Notes under the pieces: generated by a model
What the model was told of the DNA's origin: nothing
Databases searched by the model: none
What the model saw: the letters and a program-made list of their open reading frames with translations, nothing else
Position numbers and translations under genes: made by a program
DNA from: Cyclina sinensis
Taxonomy: Eukaryota; Mollusca; Bivalvia; Venerida; Veneridae
DNA: 64,000 nt
Direction: 5' to 3'
Assembly: GCA_012932295.1 (NCBI GenBank)
Contig: JAAONU010000004.1
Location: 27,444,304 to 27,508,303 of the forward strand
Shown here: positions 22,884 to 36,063 of the stretch, piece after piece
How positions within the stretch are numbered: position 1 is the first letter of the stretch
Layout: each line of letters opens with the position of its first letter

Positions 22884-23850
22884 AACCAGGTTTTCAACGA
22901 ACCTGGTTATCAGAAAAGGGTATGGCGTGCGGGCAGGAGTCAAAGTTTCAGTTCAATAACTTTAGTTTGGACTGACCAATCTTAACGAAACTTGGAACAT
23001 AGCATTCCTGCATAGAGGCCTAGCTTGAAATTTTATTTGGGGTCAGTCGGACCAAGGTCAAGGTCACTGTTACTAAAAAAGAAAATTGGTTTCCATCCAA
23101 TTACTATAGTTTTGACTGACCAATCTTAACTTAAATTGGTATATAGCATCCCTGCATGGAAACCAAGCTTTGGATTGTATTAAGGATCAGTCGGATCAAG
23201 GTCAATGTCGCTGTAACTTAAAATAGAAAATTGGTTTCCAGTCACTAACTTAAGTTTATATTGGTCAATCCTGACCAAATTTGGCATATAATACACTTGC
23301 ATGAATACCTAGGTTGAGAATATATTTTGGACCAGCCTGGTCAATGTCACTGTTACTTAAAATAGAAATTTGTTTTCGGTCAATTACTCAAAATTGTATT
23401 AGTCAACCTTTACCAAACTTGCTATATAATGCACTTGCATGATAACCTAGCTTGGGATTATATTTGGGACCAATCTGGTCAAGGTCACTATTAATAAAAC
23501 TAGAAAATGGATTCCAGTCAATAACTTAGGCTTGAAATGATAATGTTGACTAAACATGGTGTATAGCACCCTTACATGAAAATCTAGCTTGGGGCTACTA
23601 AAATAGAAAATTGGTTTCCAGTCAGTTACTTAAGTATTTATTGGCCAATCTTGACCAAACTTGGTATATATCACTCTTGCACGGAACCTACCTTAGCAGT
23701 GTATTTAGGATCAGTCGGGTCAAGGTCAAGGTCATTGTTACTGAAAATAGAAAATCAGTTTCTGTTAAATAACTTGGGTTTAATTTGACCGATCTTGATG
23801 ATATTTTGTATATAGCATCCTTGCAGCATACTGACACCTGTATGCATTTT
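22884..23850 (-). repeat. Second tandem array, ~135-150-bp monomers, hairpin at left edge
   Basis: A 9-bp-stem hairpin, aaccaggtt-ttcaacg-aacctggtt (22884-22908), marks the left edge. About seven monomers follow. Their 'taactt.agtttg.a.tgacca' anchors lie at about 22969, 23103, 23246, 23388, 23524, 23627 and 23770, with 'aaaattggtttcca', 'atatagca.cc.tgcatg' and 'cagtcgg.tcaaggtcaaggtcac' blocks. The family differs from the 21-22.4 kb array but has the same architecture and also carries tcaaggtca motifs. Confidence 0.8.
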
Positions 23851-26450
23851 ACGCACTCAAAGTTACTTTTAAGGCTTCATGCAGAATTTACATATATGTT
23901 GCATTGCTCAAATGTTTAATAATCATATAGTCCTTAGTTTTTATGGTATAGTTATGGATTTTTAGGAGTCCTCAGTCATGAGTTCATGGGTTTAGATCAG
24001 GTTCACAGTAACTGGTGTCTTTAAAATAAAAATTTTCTTTTGTAAAATTATTTGGTGAAACTTCGTCTCTTGGCGGCGTATCTTGTCTTAATTTTGACAT
24101 TAAGAACCAATTTCATTTACCAAGATGAAGTAAATATACTTAACTAGGCTTTACAGATTGGTTACAAATATTTGCTTAAATCCAATCGGCTTATTCGAGT
24201 CCAAAATCTTTAATAAATAAATAAGAAAATAAATAAATGAAAATAAACCAACAACAAAAAACGGGCCAGATACTAGGTGTTTTTTTCACTAAATGCAAAT
24301 TAACCATACCCACTTCAGAGGTCACGAGACCTCATGCAGATGTTAAGTTGTTCTAGTCCGAGGACATAGTAAAACGTAAAAAGAGTGATGCAAATACCTG
24401 CTAGGAGAGCATGTGCTGTCTCAATACGTTGTTCGATTGCCTGACAGCAGTTGGACTACATGGCACAGATTGACATTTTTCTATTTATATTCTCATGTGA
24501 CGTGACGGATGGTGTGTAGGGACGCCATGTTAAAAATATGAAAATGGTAAATATCATTATCGATAGAAGATTGTGTTAAAACTACACGCTCTATTTATAA
24601 GCATTTTATAAAACCTGTAAATATCGTCACGGAAAATATAAGAAAAAAAAAAGAGCTTTCATCCTTTACGCTGCGGAGTAAACGAACCCATATGTTCCTG
24701 TCAGATTTCGTATAAACGAAAATGCAAAACCAGATGCCTTCATTATAAATGCGCGTTGGTTGATTTACTTAAGCATGCAATATACGAGTTTTTTTTCGCG
24801 CAAGTGAAAACAAAGATAAAATGTATATTAAAAAGAAATCAAAGAAAGTTTGAAAAGTCATTATCAACATGTTTTACCTTCGAAGATAAACGTCTCTTAA
24901 ATGACACGTTAATAAGTTGATCGTAAGAAAATTTCAGAATAACTATCCATCATATTAGATAAAGAAAGAAACAGATAACACCATATTATTCAAATTCAGA
25001 AATGATTAACGGAATAAAATATACAGTTCACAGTTGGTGTTGAAAGTGATCCTACTTCTGTTAAATTAGTTTCATGCAAATTAATAAATTTAGTATTTTT
25101 CTGTTACAATAGGTATCTGGTTAAGTTCAGACAGTCTTTCATCCGTTTTTTGTTTTGTTTAACCTATTGGTATTGCCGACCCGCTGACACTGCATGGTAG
25201 CATCAGTCAGTATTGTGTTGTGGTAAAGAATGGCATACATATAACTGGAGCTGCCTTTAATGTTGATGTTTATTTATTTATTTTACGGTAAATATAATTT
25301 GACGAAGTCCGACGCTCTGACGGTGCAAACTACTGAATTGCATTATATATTATATATATTATTATTTCGTTTTTGAGGACTCTATAATGGATTTAAACGA
25401 CGAAGTATTAAGGTTTGTTTGACAGTGTTATATCTTATCTGGAAAATATTTTAATCAACAATTGTTTTTTTTCACAGCGCCGCTATCTCCGATGCTATAC
25501 CAATTGTTAAAAACATAGGAAATTAGGTGCCTTTTAGATAGAATATAAATAAATAACTGTTGATGCCACTGACACATAAAGCAGGGGTTAATTAACGTCA
25601 GCGGTAACAAAAAAAATGCATTATTCTTTTGAAACAAGCGGGCTTTTGAGATAAGTGAAAACTTTTGCTGAGATCAGTTTGATTATTTATATTATCTAGT
25701 TGTCTGTATGTAAAGAAAATTGATTATTTCAAAGAAAAAAATGTGTAAAATATTGCCTAATATATTGCCTAAAATATAGCAAACAAAATTTACGGATTGT
25801 TCACGAGTTGATTGAAAAAAATTGCCAATTTTACTGTGGAGATAATCACTGTGTTTTCTTCATTTTGTACGTATAACGTGTTTCTAACAAGATGAGGTAT
25901 CCAAATTTTAACTGACTTTTTAGGCCAAATAATGACCTAGAAACTCTTTCCAAATATTACTGCAGATAATGAGACAACTAATTCATCCTGGATGTCATAT
26001 TATATTGTAGTGCTTGTTTTTGTCTAGGAACATTTGTAGGATGTTTCTATTCTTTCAATCAATTGTTTGTTTCAAAAACAATTGCAGTGATGAAACATGA
26101 AATGCAAAGCACTATCTTGATGCTAAATAGTTTGTACCTCATGAATCACGTCAACAACAGAACAAACTTGAACTCTGTTTAAGAGGTCAATGACATGTTC
26201 TATTTTAGCAGCAAAAAGTTTGAGTAGTCAAGCATGGCAAACTTTAATAAAAAGTATTTCGCCACCGTTGAAAACTGTCGTTAGGTTAACCAAACTATAA
26301 CGTTATAGTCTATGAGATCAATTTGGACAAAAATAAAATCTTTCAAGAAATTAGATAAACAAACCATATTTTGACATATACTTTGCTGGTGCATTTCAAA
26401 CTCAATATTAACTCGAACACCATTTCGTCTATAAAACTGTACAAGTATAC
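23851..26450. other. Unassigned AT-rich DNA
   Basis: It contains an (AAAT)-like run at about 24210-24247 and a hairpin gaggtc-acga-gacctc at 24318-24333. No gene recognised. Confidence 0.5.
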
Positions 26451-26451
26451 A

Positions 26452-26465
26452 ATATATATATATAT
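26452..26465. repeat. (AT)7 microsatellite
   Basis: Simple dinucleotide run. Confidence 0.9.
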
Positions 26466-29400
26466 AAACGTTGTTATAACTATTTGCAATGATTTTGCAA
26501 GTTATTCTAAAATAAGAACTTTATCGTGTTGCTGATTTCAAATTACGCTACACACTCTGAAACTAATACCACCTAAATGGCCGAATAAAAGGTTATATCA
26601 ATAAATATTTCTTCTTTTTTTGTAATGAAGACAAAATGCTCCCTATTATTGCATGATTAATGAGTGTAGAACAGTCGCATTAGACGCGTAGAAAATAGAA
26701 TAAAACCTTGTTGTCAAAACACATTCAATCTACCAATTCTAGAAGATAAGAAGTTGAGTTTGTTCGAGTATATTATATTGCCACTCCTTCAAACTCCTAC
26801 TAATTGTTATTGAGGCTATTCGTTGCCAAAAATCGAGCCTTGTTGATCTGAGTTGTACAGTTTGTTTTCTCAACATAATGCAATTGTATTTCTTTCTATG
26901 TAAACTCCAGTGATGGATTCATGGACTGATTTTGCAAATTTAACACTGTACCCCTCCATTTCAACACACTACATATTGTAAAACTACATAACAATCTGTT
27001 TTTAAATTACAATAACAATTGTTCATCCTTACTTTGAAACATGCAGAATATACTCATGTAACCCACAAAAGAACAGGAGGTATTTTCAAATGCTTTGGCG
27101 TACTAGTATGATTCGTTTGAACACGTTTCTGTAAGCCTTAAATGGATAAGCTCCGCCTAATCTCCGCCCACTTCACTATCGTAAATAAACGTAATTTTCC
27201 TCTCAATTTCGGTATTTACTTTGATGTGAGATAAAGACATTATGCAGCTTTTTTTTTTATTTTAGGCATAGCAACATAATAATTTTAAAATTTGAAACTT
27301 CATGCTTCCTTCGTACTTATCATTATTTTGACATTTCTTAGACATAAAAAGATTTTGTATTATTATTTCAGCTATTTTATGATCCTTTTTATTACTATGA
27401 TAAAGAACTTTATCTTTTTAGTTATATTATTGATTTAACCATTAACTTTTCCAGATATAAAAATTTAATATATTATACAAAAGATACTTATCTGTTTTAA
27501 AATTTTCAGAAATTCTAAACTTCTAAAAACTTATTTAAAAGTAATATTGTTGTTTAAATATTGTCGGTTTCTTCATTTAAATGCGAGATACATCCAGTCG
27601 TAGTTTTTCTTTGCAAAACATGGCAGTTTTGCATCGATGAAATACGGTCACCGTACCGGAGTAAGGAAGGCATAATTACTTATGAACTGCAACGGCTGCT
27701 CATCTATAAGATACCTGATAACTACACGCAATAATACAAGTCGTTACAAGAGAGACAATTTTAAGCTCAGTAAGCTCAAGTTTCAGCAGCTGCATTTAAA
27801 ACTGACATGTAGCCATTCAAATCCTCCAGGTTTAGAATAATATTAGTAAACGAATCTCCATATAATAAATCAAACTTTAGAAGAGGGGGTTACAATGTGG
27901 AACTCGGGAAATGACAAGCAAAGAAACAAATAACCTTTGATGCAAATATGTTTTGTTAGGTAATTTGATACTGCAAATTTAACTTATAGTCTTATAAAAA
28001 TTATCTTTCAAGACCCAAGTAGACAAGATTTGAATCTAATGTCTTTATTCTTACTTATCTCTGTCTTTTCTATTCACACTAGAAAACAAACGAAACATCC
28101 GGTAAATTACTACGTTCTTGAAAGAATGATTGTTGTACTTTTTGTAATTATTTACATAAAAAACTTTAAAAATATCATGTTTAAACAGCCGCTACTGATA
28201 TGGACGTTTTTTGTCATCATTATTACATTTCCCTTCCTAAGATTGTCGAGAAAAAAATTGATAAACGTTTGTATTCAAAATAAACGACAATGTCTGTTCT
28301 TGTCAGTTTTCCTGTAACTGAAAATGTCAGATCTGATCTTAACAGTTTGAGTCACGTTTCATATAAAATGTTTCATGAATATCACGCAAATAAAAATTAT
28401 TTGTAACTGACAAAAAATGAAAGGAAGACTCCTTTTAAACCTCTAACAAAAGAAGCGACTTAGCTGTTTAAAAGAAAATTCAACTACAAGTACCCATCAT
28501 ATTGAATAGAAAGAAACATTGAGTTTCAGCATTGCTCAGCAAGTCAAGAGAAGATAAATATGTGCGCAAATAGGAAATGAATGCTCTGAAAAGTATTTTG
28601 CATGATGGCAAATACTCTAGCTATTGATTTAGTACATGGACGTTTTTTTCTTTTCTTTTTATTTTCTATGGTTTCTATGATGGATTTGATCTGAGCAAAA
28701 TTGTGCTTGGCTGTAATTACATCATTTCTAGAAAATCCTGTATCACTTAGAAGAAATATCAATGTACAATGTCGCTATCTTCTTTGTCACTTTTTAAAAT
28801 ATATAAAAAAGTAATGTTGTTTATTTAAAGAAAGGACAAAAGACTGACACATAGTTATTTGACACAAATAGGAACTTTATATATGAGTCACCGGGTAAAA
28901 AAAAAGAAAAGAAAACGCTTTTTATAATTGTAACAAGAACCGGTGTTATAAGATGTGCGAAGGTAATTAATACTGAGAACAAGGCAAATATATCGTCATA
29001 TTACGTTACATCATACAAAAACACTAACAGCTCTCCATTTACACTTCAAACACTCCATACATCAATTTGAAGTTGATAAATGTATCAATAAAGTACCATT
29101 TTTTCAGCAATTTGTTCGATCAGCATGCCAGTATCACAACCGAGATAAAGATTGATGGAAATTAGTAAGGTAAATTAAGAAAATATCATTGTTGTTTAAA
29201 CTTATCCTTTTCAAGTGCGTGCTTGTAAAGAAACCTAAGAAAATTTAAAAAATAAAGGAAACAACGAAAACATTGATTTATATTATATAAATTTTCCGTG
29301 CTTGATAGGTTTGAGACATAAAAAAGGGTTCATACTACAGTTAAAATGATGATTACCTCATAAACAGTTTTAAAATGTCACGACTGATTCTAGAAAGAAA

Positions 29401-32400
29401 TAAAACATCTTGTTAAAGGACAATTATTTTGTCATTTTAAAGTATTTTATATTCTTTCATCATTTGAAAGCTCTTTCAATTATTTTTATCAAGAGGATCA
29501 ATTCTTGAATCATTTAACATTCTGTTAAAAACAGATCTGTCGTTAAGTAATTAACAGTGTGTCTCCAATTATCTGATTTCGAAAAAAATTCAAACGTAAT
29601 TCGTACTGCACGATGCCTAACTGGGACAAAACACAAAGTTTGAAGTTCCGTTTATTCAGAATGTTTTAGTTAAGTTTTTTTTTATAATAATCTTTTTTTT
29701 TTTGCTTGTGTACTTAAAACCAATAGGTTTTTACAGATTGAAATTCAAGGTTGATTGCTATCCAATTATGTTAATTTAAAGAAAGATAAACTGATCTATT
29801 GCAGATGCAAACTTCTAACCTAAAGGCATTTGACTTTTTCTTTAACTTAAACATATCAATAATCTGTAGAGTTGTTTCTTCGTGATGTAGTGAGACATAT
29901 TTCATCCAATTTTAGTTATCAGTAGAATCATCTTGTTAATTTTGATAACAGAACATTATAAACGACATTCTGTCGGTTTCTCTGTTTCAGTTTGAGAAGT
30001 GTCTTTGAGTGACATCTATCTATGTAAATTCAGAAGCTGAAGACAAAATAAAGTATCCGTTGAAGTTAAACCTTCAAATGTCTTTACCGACGTAGGAATA
30101 ACGCGTGTTATTAAAGATAGCCAGCTGTTAATATTAGCAGGATTTTCTAAATATAGAACAAAGTTCATTCCACTCTCTTATTGGACGAATAAAAAGTGTA
30201 TGAACGGTTTTATGTTAAGGCTGTATATATCAGACAATAGACTTGACATAAATTTACGTAAATATATTTGGTTTAACTAATAATACGCAATTAAATAGTA
30301 CATCTCTTTATATATAAGCAGCCGTGATCTATATATAGGACATGAATATCAGACGCGACGAAACCATGTTGTGTTACAGCACGTATTTTATAAATAAACA
30401 ATGCTTAATCTGAACTGATGCTAAACTTAATCATTATTTGCAAAATCTGAAACGGACATTTTACATTTGAATAAATGGTGTAGAGATTTTTAAGCTTCTT
30501 TACTTGAAATGTTTCAATCGTTTTGCTACTGTAACAAAGGACTTATCGCTTCTTGCCGCTTTTCTCCTGTCTATGCTGCGCACAATTCACCTTAATTTAC
30601 CACAGCTGTTTTGATATAAACTGATATAACAAAATCGTCTTTCAAAGGGAAGAACATAAGAGGCAATATTAAGAATTGTCTCATTTTGTAAACTTTACCG
30701 CAGTAATAAGCAAACAATCAAAATAATCATTACAAGTGTCTGTTTTTTTTTTTCAAAATTCCGTCTAATCAGAATGTTTTCAAATAAATCATGTATAATA
30801 TACAAAAATAGAGGTACAGTATGAATTTATAAATATCACATCGTTATGTCTGAATTTTATACATACAAAGAACTATCTTCTGTATACTAGCAAGGTCATT
30901 TCATAATTGTGACTGTAACAACTTCATAAAGTCAAATAAATTTAAATCACTTACCGACATCATGAATTAAATTGAAAACGCTAATAGCGCTGAAAGAAAA
31001 GGGTTTTGTGAAGCGACCATGCGACTTCGGTAATGACAATTGTTACACATTGAAAGCCAAGAAATCTTTCTGACTGAGGACCATCACACGTTTCTGTGCC
31101 GTCATTCACGCAAGAAGCATCTCAATGTATATACAATTTTCTATCTTTGTGAGACTCTCTCACATTATCCTTACAAACCTAAAACATGCTATATTATATC
31201 AATTTAAGATAAATATATAGTGAACGTTCGTGGCTGGAATTAATTAAATTTTGAATATGATTTCAGTGTTTCGACTAATTAACTAATTGCAGCTTAAAAT
31301 TTGTATGTCGTTCACAAATGCATGATGTCAAAGGCTTTGACGTTGAATAGAGTTAGATATTCACAGAAACATCCAAAGTCAATTAAAAAAAAACATTAGA
31401 TATATTATTTGTCTCTTTTTGTGATTTTTATTATTACAAAAAATAATAACCATAGCTCGATCAAGGTCTTACAAGCTACCGCCAAAGATTCCTATAAAAT
31501 ATATCAATTAAGTGCATTTGAAAACTACTTTAACTGAATTCGTGACAGACACTGAACATAAAATCATTTGGTGATATAATTATTTGATTATTTTGTAAAA
31601 CGAAGTGTCACTTTTTTACAAAAACGACCCATCAAATGGTTCAGGAGATTCAAAGATGCCTTTTCTCCGAAATTCAACTTCAACAAAATAATTAAATGCT
31701 TAAAATTTTTCTGAGCAAAATTTAATACAGATATAATACCATAACGCTTCCATAAACAGAAAAATCATCGTCTTACTGGTGTGTACATCATCTGCAACAC
31801 ACTGTGTAATTAAGATTGTTAAAGAAAGAACTAATATATGTACTTTGAATGTTATTCGATACGGTCTAGTTTTCGAGATTAAAAAAAGGAAAAGGCATGA
31901 AAAATTATATTGATTTTCTTTAATATATTCAAGCTGTGTCTTAGCATACCACAGCCTTTGCGAGCAAAGCAAGACAAGAACGTAGTTGCTACAAACAAAG
32001 TTGCTATAAACAACTCAGTGTTATATTCTTCTTACCTTATGTGTTGGCAGTATACCTATAATAACTATAATAGTATTTTAAAGAAATTCTAACGAAATCT
32101 TGTATAAAAGGTTTTCGGACAGAAGCAACAAGTTCACACAAAATTATGTCTTTTTTAAACGTAAAATATTTTTCGTAATCAAAGGTGTTCAGTTATTGAA
32201 ACCAGCAAGATTTGGGGAAAAACTTAACATATTACCCATGAGACGTCGAAAAAAAGCAATTTACATTGTCAATACATTTGTAAGAGGCAATATCGAAATA
32301 TGTCTTCAAATGATGAAACTTTTAAGACTGATTCCAATAATATTTATTGTGGATCTATAATTTGATAACAGCTGTTAGGATTATATGTATCTTTTAATTT

Positions 32401-34780
32401 AAAAGTGTTTCTTATGTACGATTATTAACATCTTAAGTTACAAAAAAAGGAAAAGAATCAACAGAATTCAATAAAAACAAATAGAGCTCCTTCATTGTGT
32501 TGCAATACATATTCTCCCTTGAATGTTGTTTATCTATAATTTGGTGTTAATAACATTATGCCTATGTCCCAGTCGTGAAAACAAGCGGAAGTTATTCGCT
32601 GACATTAAGAATTAAATTAATAAGTGAAATATTTTGTAATCTCTGCTTTTCTAAAATGAAATCACATTGCGTTTTACATGAAAGAGATGTTGATAAGTTA
32701 TATTTATTAGAGAACCAAAATAACTTAAAGCACCTGCTGATAAATTGTTTTCTTGAATTCTTTAAAAATGAGATTAGCTCGTTTCAGAAACAATAACGTC
32801 TTCTTTCATTTCTTAGCAACTAATAAAATTGTCTTTCTGAGACGTTTATGCCAAATTATATTATTGCAGCATAAACAAATGTGCATACCCTAAACGTAAA
32901 CCATGATATATTGCAGGTGTTTTTAGTGGCTCATTCTTTAAAAAAGGAAAATGATTGACAAATTTAAAAAAAAAAGAATATATGCTAAAAATGTGTCCAA
33001 GGGCACACGGACAAAAGGAAAGTGTTCATTTATGATAAAATGACTCTCTACTATATAAAGACTAATATTAAATGGATCCAGTTAACCTATTGCACTTATT
33101 CCAAGATACAAAACCGATTAAATCTTTTATTAGTTTATATGACTTTTAAAGACCATTCGCTGTAACAGTTCCTTTGTAGTTGTTGGTTTTTAAATAAACA
33201 AAACAAAATTGATTTTCTCAGTTAATTAGATGAGGAAGCAGTTATGAGTACTATGACATAAACATGTGACTGCTTGGCCGGAGCCAATAAAAATACATAA
33301 TTATTTTGACAACAATTTTTATACCGAATTTTAAAAAGCTTAATCATGTGATTTCAAGGCATTTTAAATTTTGTAGATTTTCTAAAATATTTCAGACAGG
33401 GAAACCAACACCCGTATTGATGTAATTTGAACAATGTTTATAGAAGTCCATATAGAAAAAATATGAAAAGTCTGAATTATGTTCCTTGCAATTTCAGAAA
33501 AGATTTTTATAGTCGTTTTTTCGTCTTGCTGACATAACAGTCAGATGAAATGAGTCATTGTTAAATATTTTCGGAAGTACAGGCTTTCTTAAGTATGTAT
33601 CACCGTTGCATTATTTGGTATATTTCAAATGTTTCAGCAACTGTTGTATCATTCACTAAATAATACAGATTCATCAATCATTGAATCATTATTTATTACA
33701 TAATAACCGTCACAATAAGCCTAACATACAACAAGTGTACCGTTAACTCGAAATTGCTCTTAAAATCTAATTAGTATTGTGCTATCACAGATTCCATCGG
33801 ACAAAACAGATTAAATGCTTCTGCGGAAATGTTCAGTTTTCTTGAACATTATCCTCTCAGGCAGCATCCAGAACATTTTAAGTCAGTGCAAATCAAATCT
33901 AAGTATCAATAACGACCCAAAAAATCCATCAACAAGGTAACAGAGGTTTTAGTAAATTCAGTTTGTTTTAACAATGCTCATGTTGTTATTCAATTATGAT
34001 TATGTCGGAGAAATATTGTCGCCCTTTTTTGCCAACAGGAAGTCCAAGGAGACAATTACTTTTTTGTTGCGTGCTTGAAAACTCAAAGATTCAATTAAAC
34101 CTTACAATTTGTAGTATTTTACTTGTCGCTGATCAGTGTAGAACAAATAAAGACCCTTTGTTATAAATTTATAAACTGTTTATTGCTTTCAGATGCTTTC
34201 AGATACTCTTCTAGAATGAAAGCATTGTCATAAACACACGCGCCTGTCTAAAGATAGGCAGTAAAATCCTTTTTTTAATGGCTTTTTTGTTTTGAAAATA
34301 AAACTAGACAAGGAATCGTCATTTTACCACTTCGGAAGAAATTTCATTTTGACATAGTCTAAAACGTTATTAATCACATCTTTACAACACTTTACTGCAA
34401 TTTTGAAATGGTTCGTAAATTTAATTTATATGAACAAACAAAGAAATAGCTGACAAGACAATGAAACATTTAATGCTGTGATCAAGGCAAAGCCTCAGAA
34501 TAACTGAGAAAATTCTTCAAGGTCGATTCCTGCCCTGATGGTAATTTAGTCAGCAAGTCAAAACAATCGCATTAAAATTAAAATGTCCATGCGGTATAAT
34601 TATAAAGCATACAAAAGCACTCAGCTGTATTTCAGCCTACGACTGTTAATATTTTGCTTTTACCTTACATGGGTTTTCATTAGGGTAGGTCCATAATTTG
34701 TCTGTTCAGCAATGCACAAAAGATTTTATAACTGAATATTTATTCTTTAAAATCTTACAACACAACATCCACTTTAATCA
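26466..34780. other. Unassigned AT-rich DNA
   Basis: No gene, RNA or clear repeat over more than 8 kb. Open frames (for example 28030-28317 +, 31700-31972 -, 32100-32360 +) are Phe/Ile/Lys/Asn-rich with no motif. The + frame is open without an initiator at 30041-30280 (79 codons). Part of it (about 30110-30200) resembles 38180-38280, where the equivalent frame has stops, so I treat it as non-coding. Confidence 0.5.
30060..30260 (+). repeat. Possible diverged duplicate (copy 1)
   Basis: The blocks 'gat.g.cagctgtt.a.at.agc.ggatt.tct' and 'acaatag.ct...tgaca' are shared in order with 38130-38320. The similarity is visible but weak. Confidence 0.35.
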
Positions 34781-34950
34781 ATGTATAGGAAGTGAGCAGT
34801 AGCAGTATGCAGCAGTAGGCAAAACGTAAAGTTGGCAGTAGCAGTAACAGCAGTAACAGTAAACAAAACGTGAAGTTGGCAGTAGCAGTAACAGCAGTAG
34901 CAGTAAACAAAAACGTGAAGCTGACAGTAGCAGTAACAGCAGTAGCAGTA
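34781..34950 (-). repeat. Left arm: 44-bp minisatellite, inverted
   Basis: The anchor cgt(g/a)aag.tg recurs at 34825, 34869 and 34914 (spacing 44 and 45 bp), between (gcagta/acagta)-rich stretches. It is the reverse complement of the right arm. Confidence 0.9.
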
Positions 34951-35000
34951 AGAAAGTCTTAAAGTTTCAATGAAAATATAACATGTTTTAACATCAACAG

Positions 35001-35783
35001 ACCCTCCCGAGTCTATTGCGTAGGTCTGCGACTGTTTCTGACACCCTTGGAAATTTTCATGAATTTTGGTGCCATCGGAAAAAATGTCATTTTTAATGTC
35101 TAGGGACCCTCCCGTGTCGATTTTACCGGTCTGCAACTGTTTCTGACACTATCGCAGACTTTCAGGAATTTTGGTGCCAATCGGGAAAATGTCATTGTTA
35201 ATGTCTAAGGACCCTCTCAAGTCGATTTAACCGGTCTGCGACTGTTTCTGACACTGTCGCAGACTTTCAGGAACTTTGGTGTCAATCGAGAAACTGTCAG
35301 TTTTTATATCTAGGCACCCTCCCGAGTTAATTTAACAGGTCTGCGACTGTTTTTGACACTCTCGCAGACTTTCAGGAATTTTGGTGCCAAGCGGGAAAAT
35401 GTCAATTTTAATGTCTAGGGACCCTCACTCCTCGATTTTACCTGTCTGTGACTGTTTCTGACACTCTCGCAGACTTTCAGGAACTTTGGTGCCAACTGGG
35501 AAAATGTCATTTCTAAGGTCTAGCCATCATCCCGCGTCAATTTTACCGCTCTGCAACTGTTTCTGACCCTCTCGTAGACTTTCATGAATGTTTGTGCCAA
35601 AATCGAGAAAATGTCATTTTTGATGTTAAGGGACCCTCCGGTGCCCATTGTTACGGTCTGCTTCTGTTTCTGACATTATTGCAAACTTTCAGGAATTCGG
35701 TGCCAATCTAGAAAGTCTAGCGACCATCCCGATTCGGTTGCACCGGTCTGTGACTGTTCCAAACACTCTCGCAGACTTTCAGA
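35001..35783 (+). repeat. Eight-copy 105-bp satellite core
   Basis: The anchor actgtttctgaca starts at 35031, 35136, 35241, 35346, 35451, 35556, about 35663 and 35753. Five successive spacings are exactly 105, then 107 and 90. Consensus blocks are accctcccgagtcgatttta, ccggtctgcgactgtttctg, acactctcgcagactttcag and 'gaattttggtgccaa.cggg'. Better monomers contain gtctgcga and tcgcagac, an 8-bp stem around a 15-nt loop (for example 35234-35241 with 35257-35264). The last two copies are the most diverged. Confidence 0.95.
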
Positions 35784-35791
35784 GTTTCCTA

Positions 35792-36054
35792 TTGCTACTG
35801 CTGTTACTGCTACTGGCAACTTCACGTTTTGTTTACTGCTTCTGCTGTTACTGCTACTGCCAACTTCACGTTTTGCTTACTGCTACTGCTGTTACTGCTA
35901 CTGCCAACTTCACGTTTTGCCTACTGCTACTGCTACTGCCAACTTCATGTTTTGCTTACTGCTACTTCTGTTAGTGCTACTGCCAATTTCACGTTTGATT
36001 TAATTTCTACTGCCATCTGCTACTGCGTACTGCTACTGCCAACTTCCTATTAGT
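35792..36054 (+). repeat. Right arm: 44-bp minisatellite
   Basis: The anchor ttca(c/t)g occurs at 35821, 35865, 35909, 35944 and 35988 (spacings 44, 44, 35, 44), between (ctgcta/ctgtta)-rich stretches. The arm is longer than the left arm by about two units. Confidence 0.9.
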
Positions 36055-36063
36055 CTTTAATCA

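Larger units (their letters stand above)
34781..36054. mobile_element. Composite foldback-type element (44-bp minisatellite arms, 105-bp core repeats)
   Basis: The 9-bp direct repeat ctttaatca abuts both ends (34772-34780 and 36055-36063). The first 27 bases and the reverse complement of the last 27 match at 22 positions, and the run ataggaagt is identical. The arms (34781-34950 and 35792-36054) are inverted copies of a 44-bp minisatellite (cagtagcag / tgaagttgg blocks). Between them lie eight 105-bp monomers. A 9-bp target duplication with inverted termini is typical of Mutator-like and Drosophila FB foldback elements, whose arms are also tandemly repetitive. No transposase is present, so this would be non-autonomous. 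The Cys/Tyr-rich open frames here come from the repeat and rotate through all frames, because 44 is not a multiple of three. Confidence 0.8.

Noticed and set aside
34481..34545. tRNA-like B box 'aggtcgattcctgcc'
   Set aside because: No A box at the right distance and no shared flanks with the SINE copies. Probably coincidence or an undetectable relic.
35001..35783. Possible CRISPR-like array of regularly spaced repeats
   Set aside because: The whole 105-bp unit is repeated. There are no unique spacers, and the DNA is clearly eukaryotic.
34774..36053. Cys/Tyr-rich proteins encoded on both strands of the 35-kb element
   Set aside because: They arise from the 44-bp CTGCTA-type repeat read in every frame. 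The 44-bp period shifts register each unit, and both strands are equally open.
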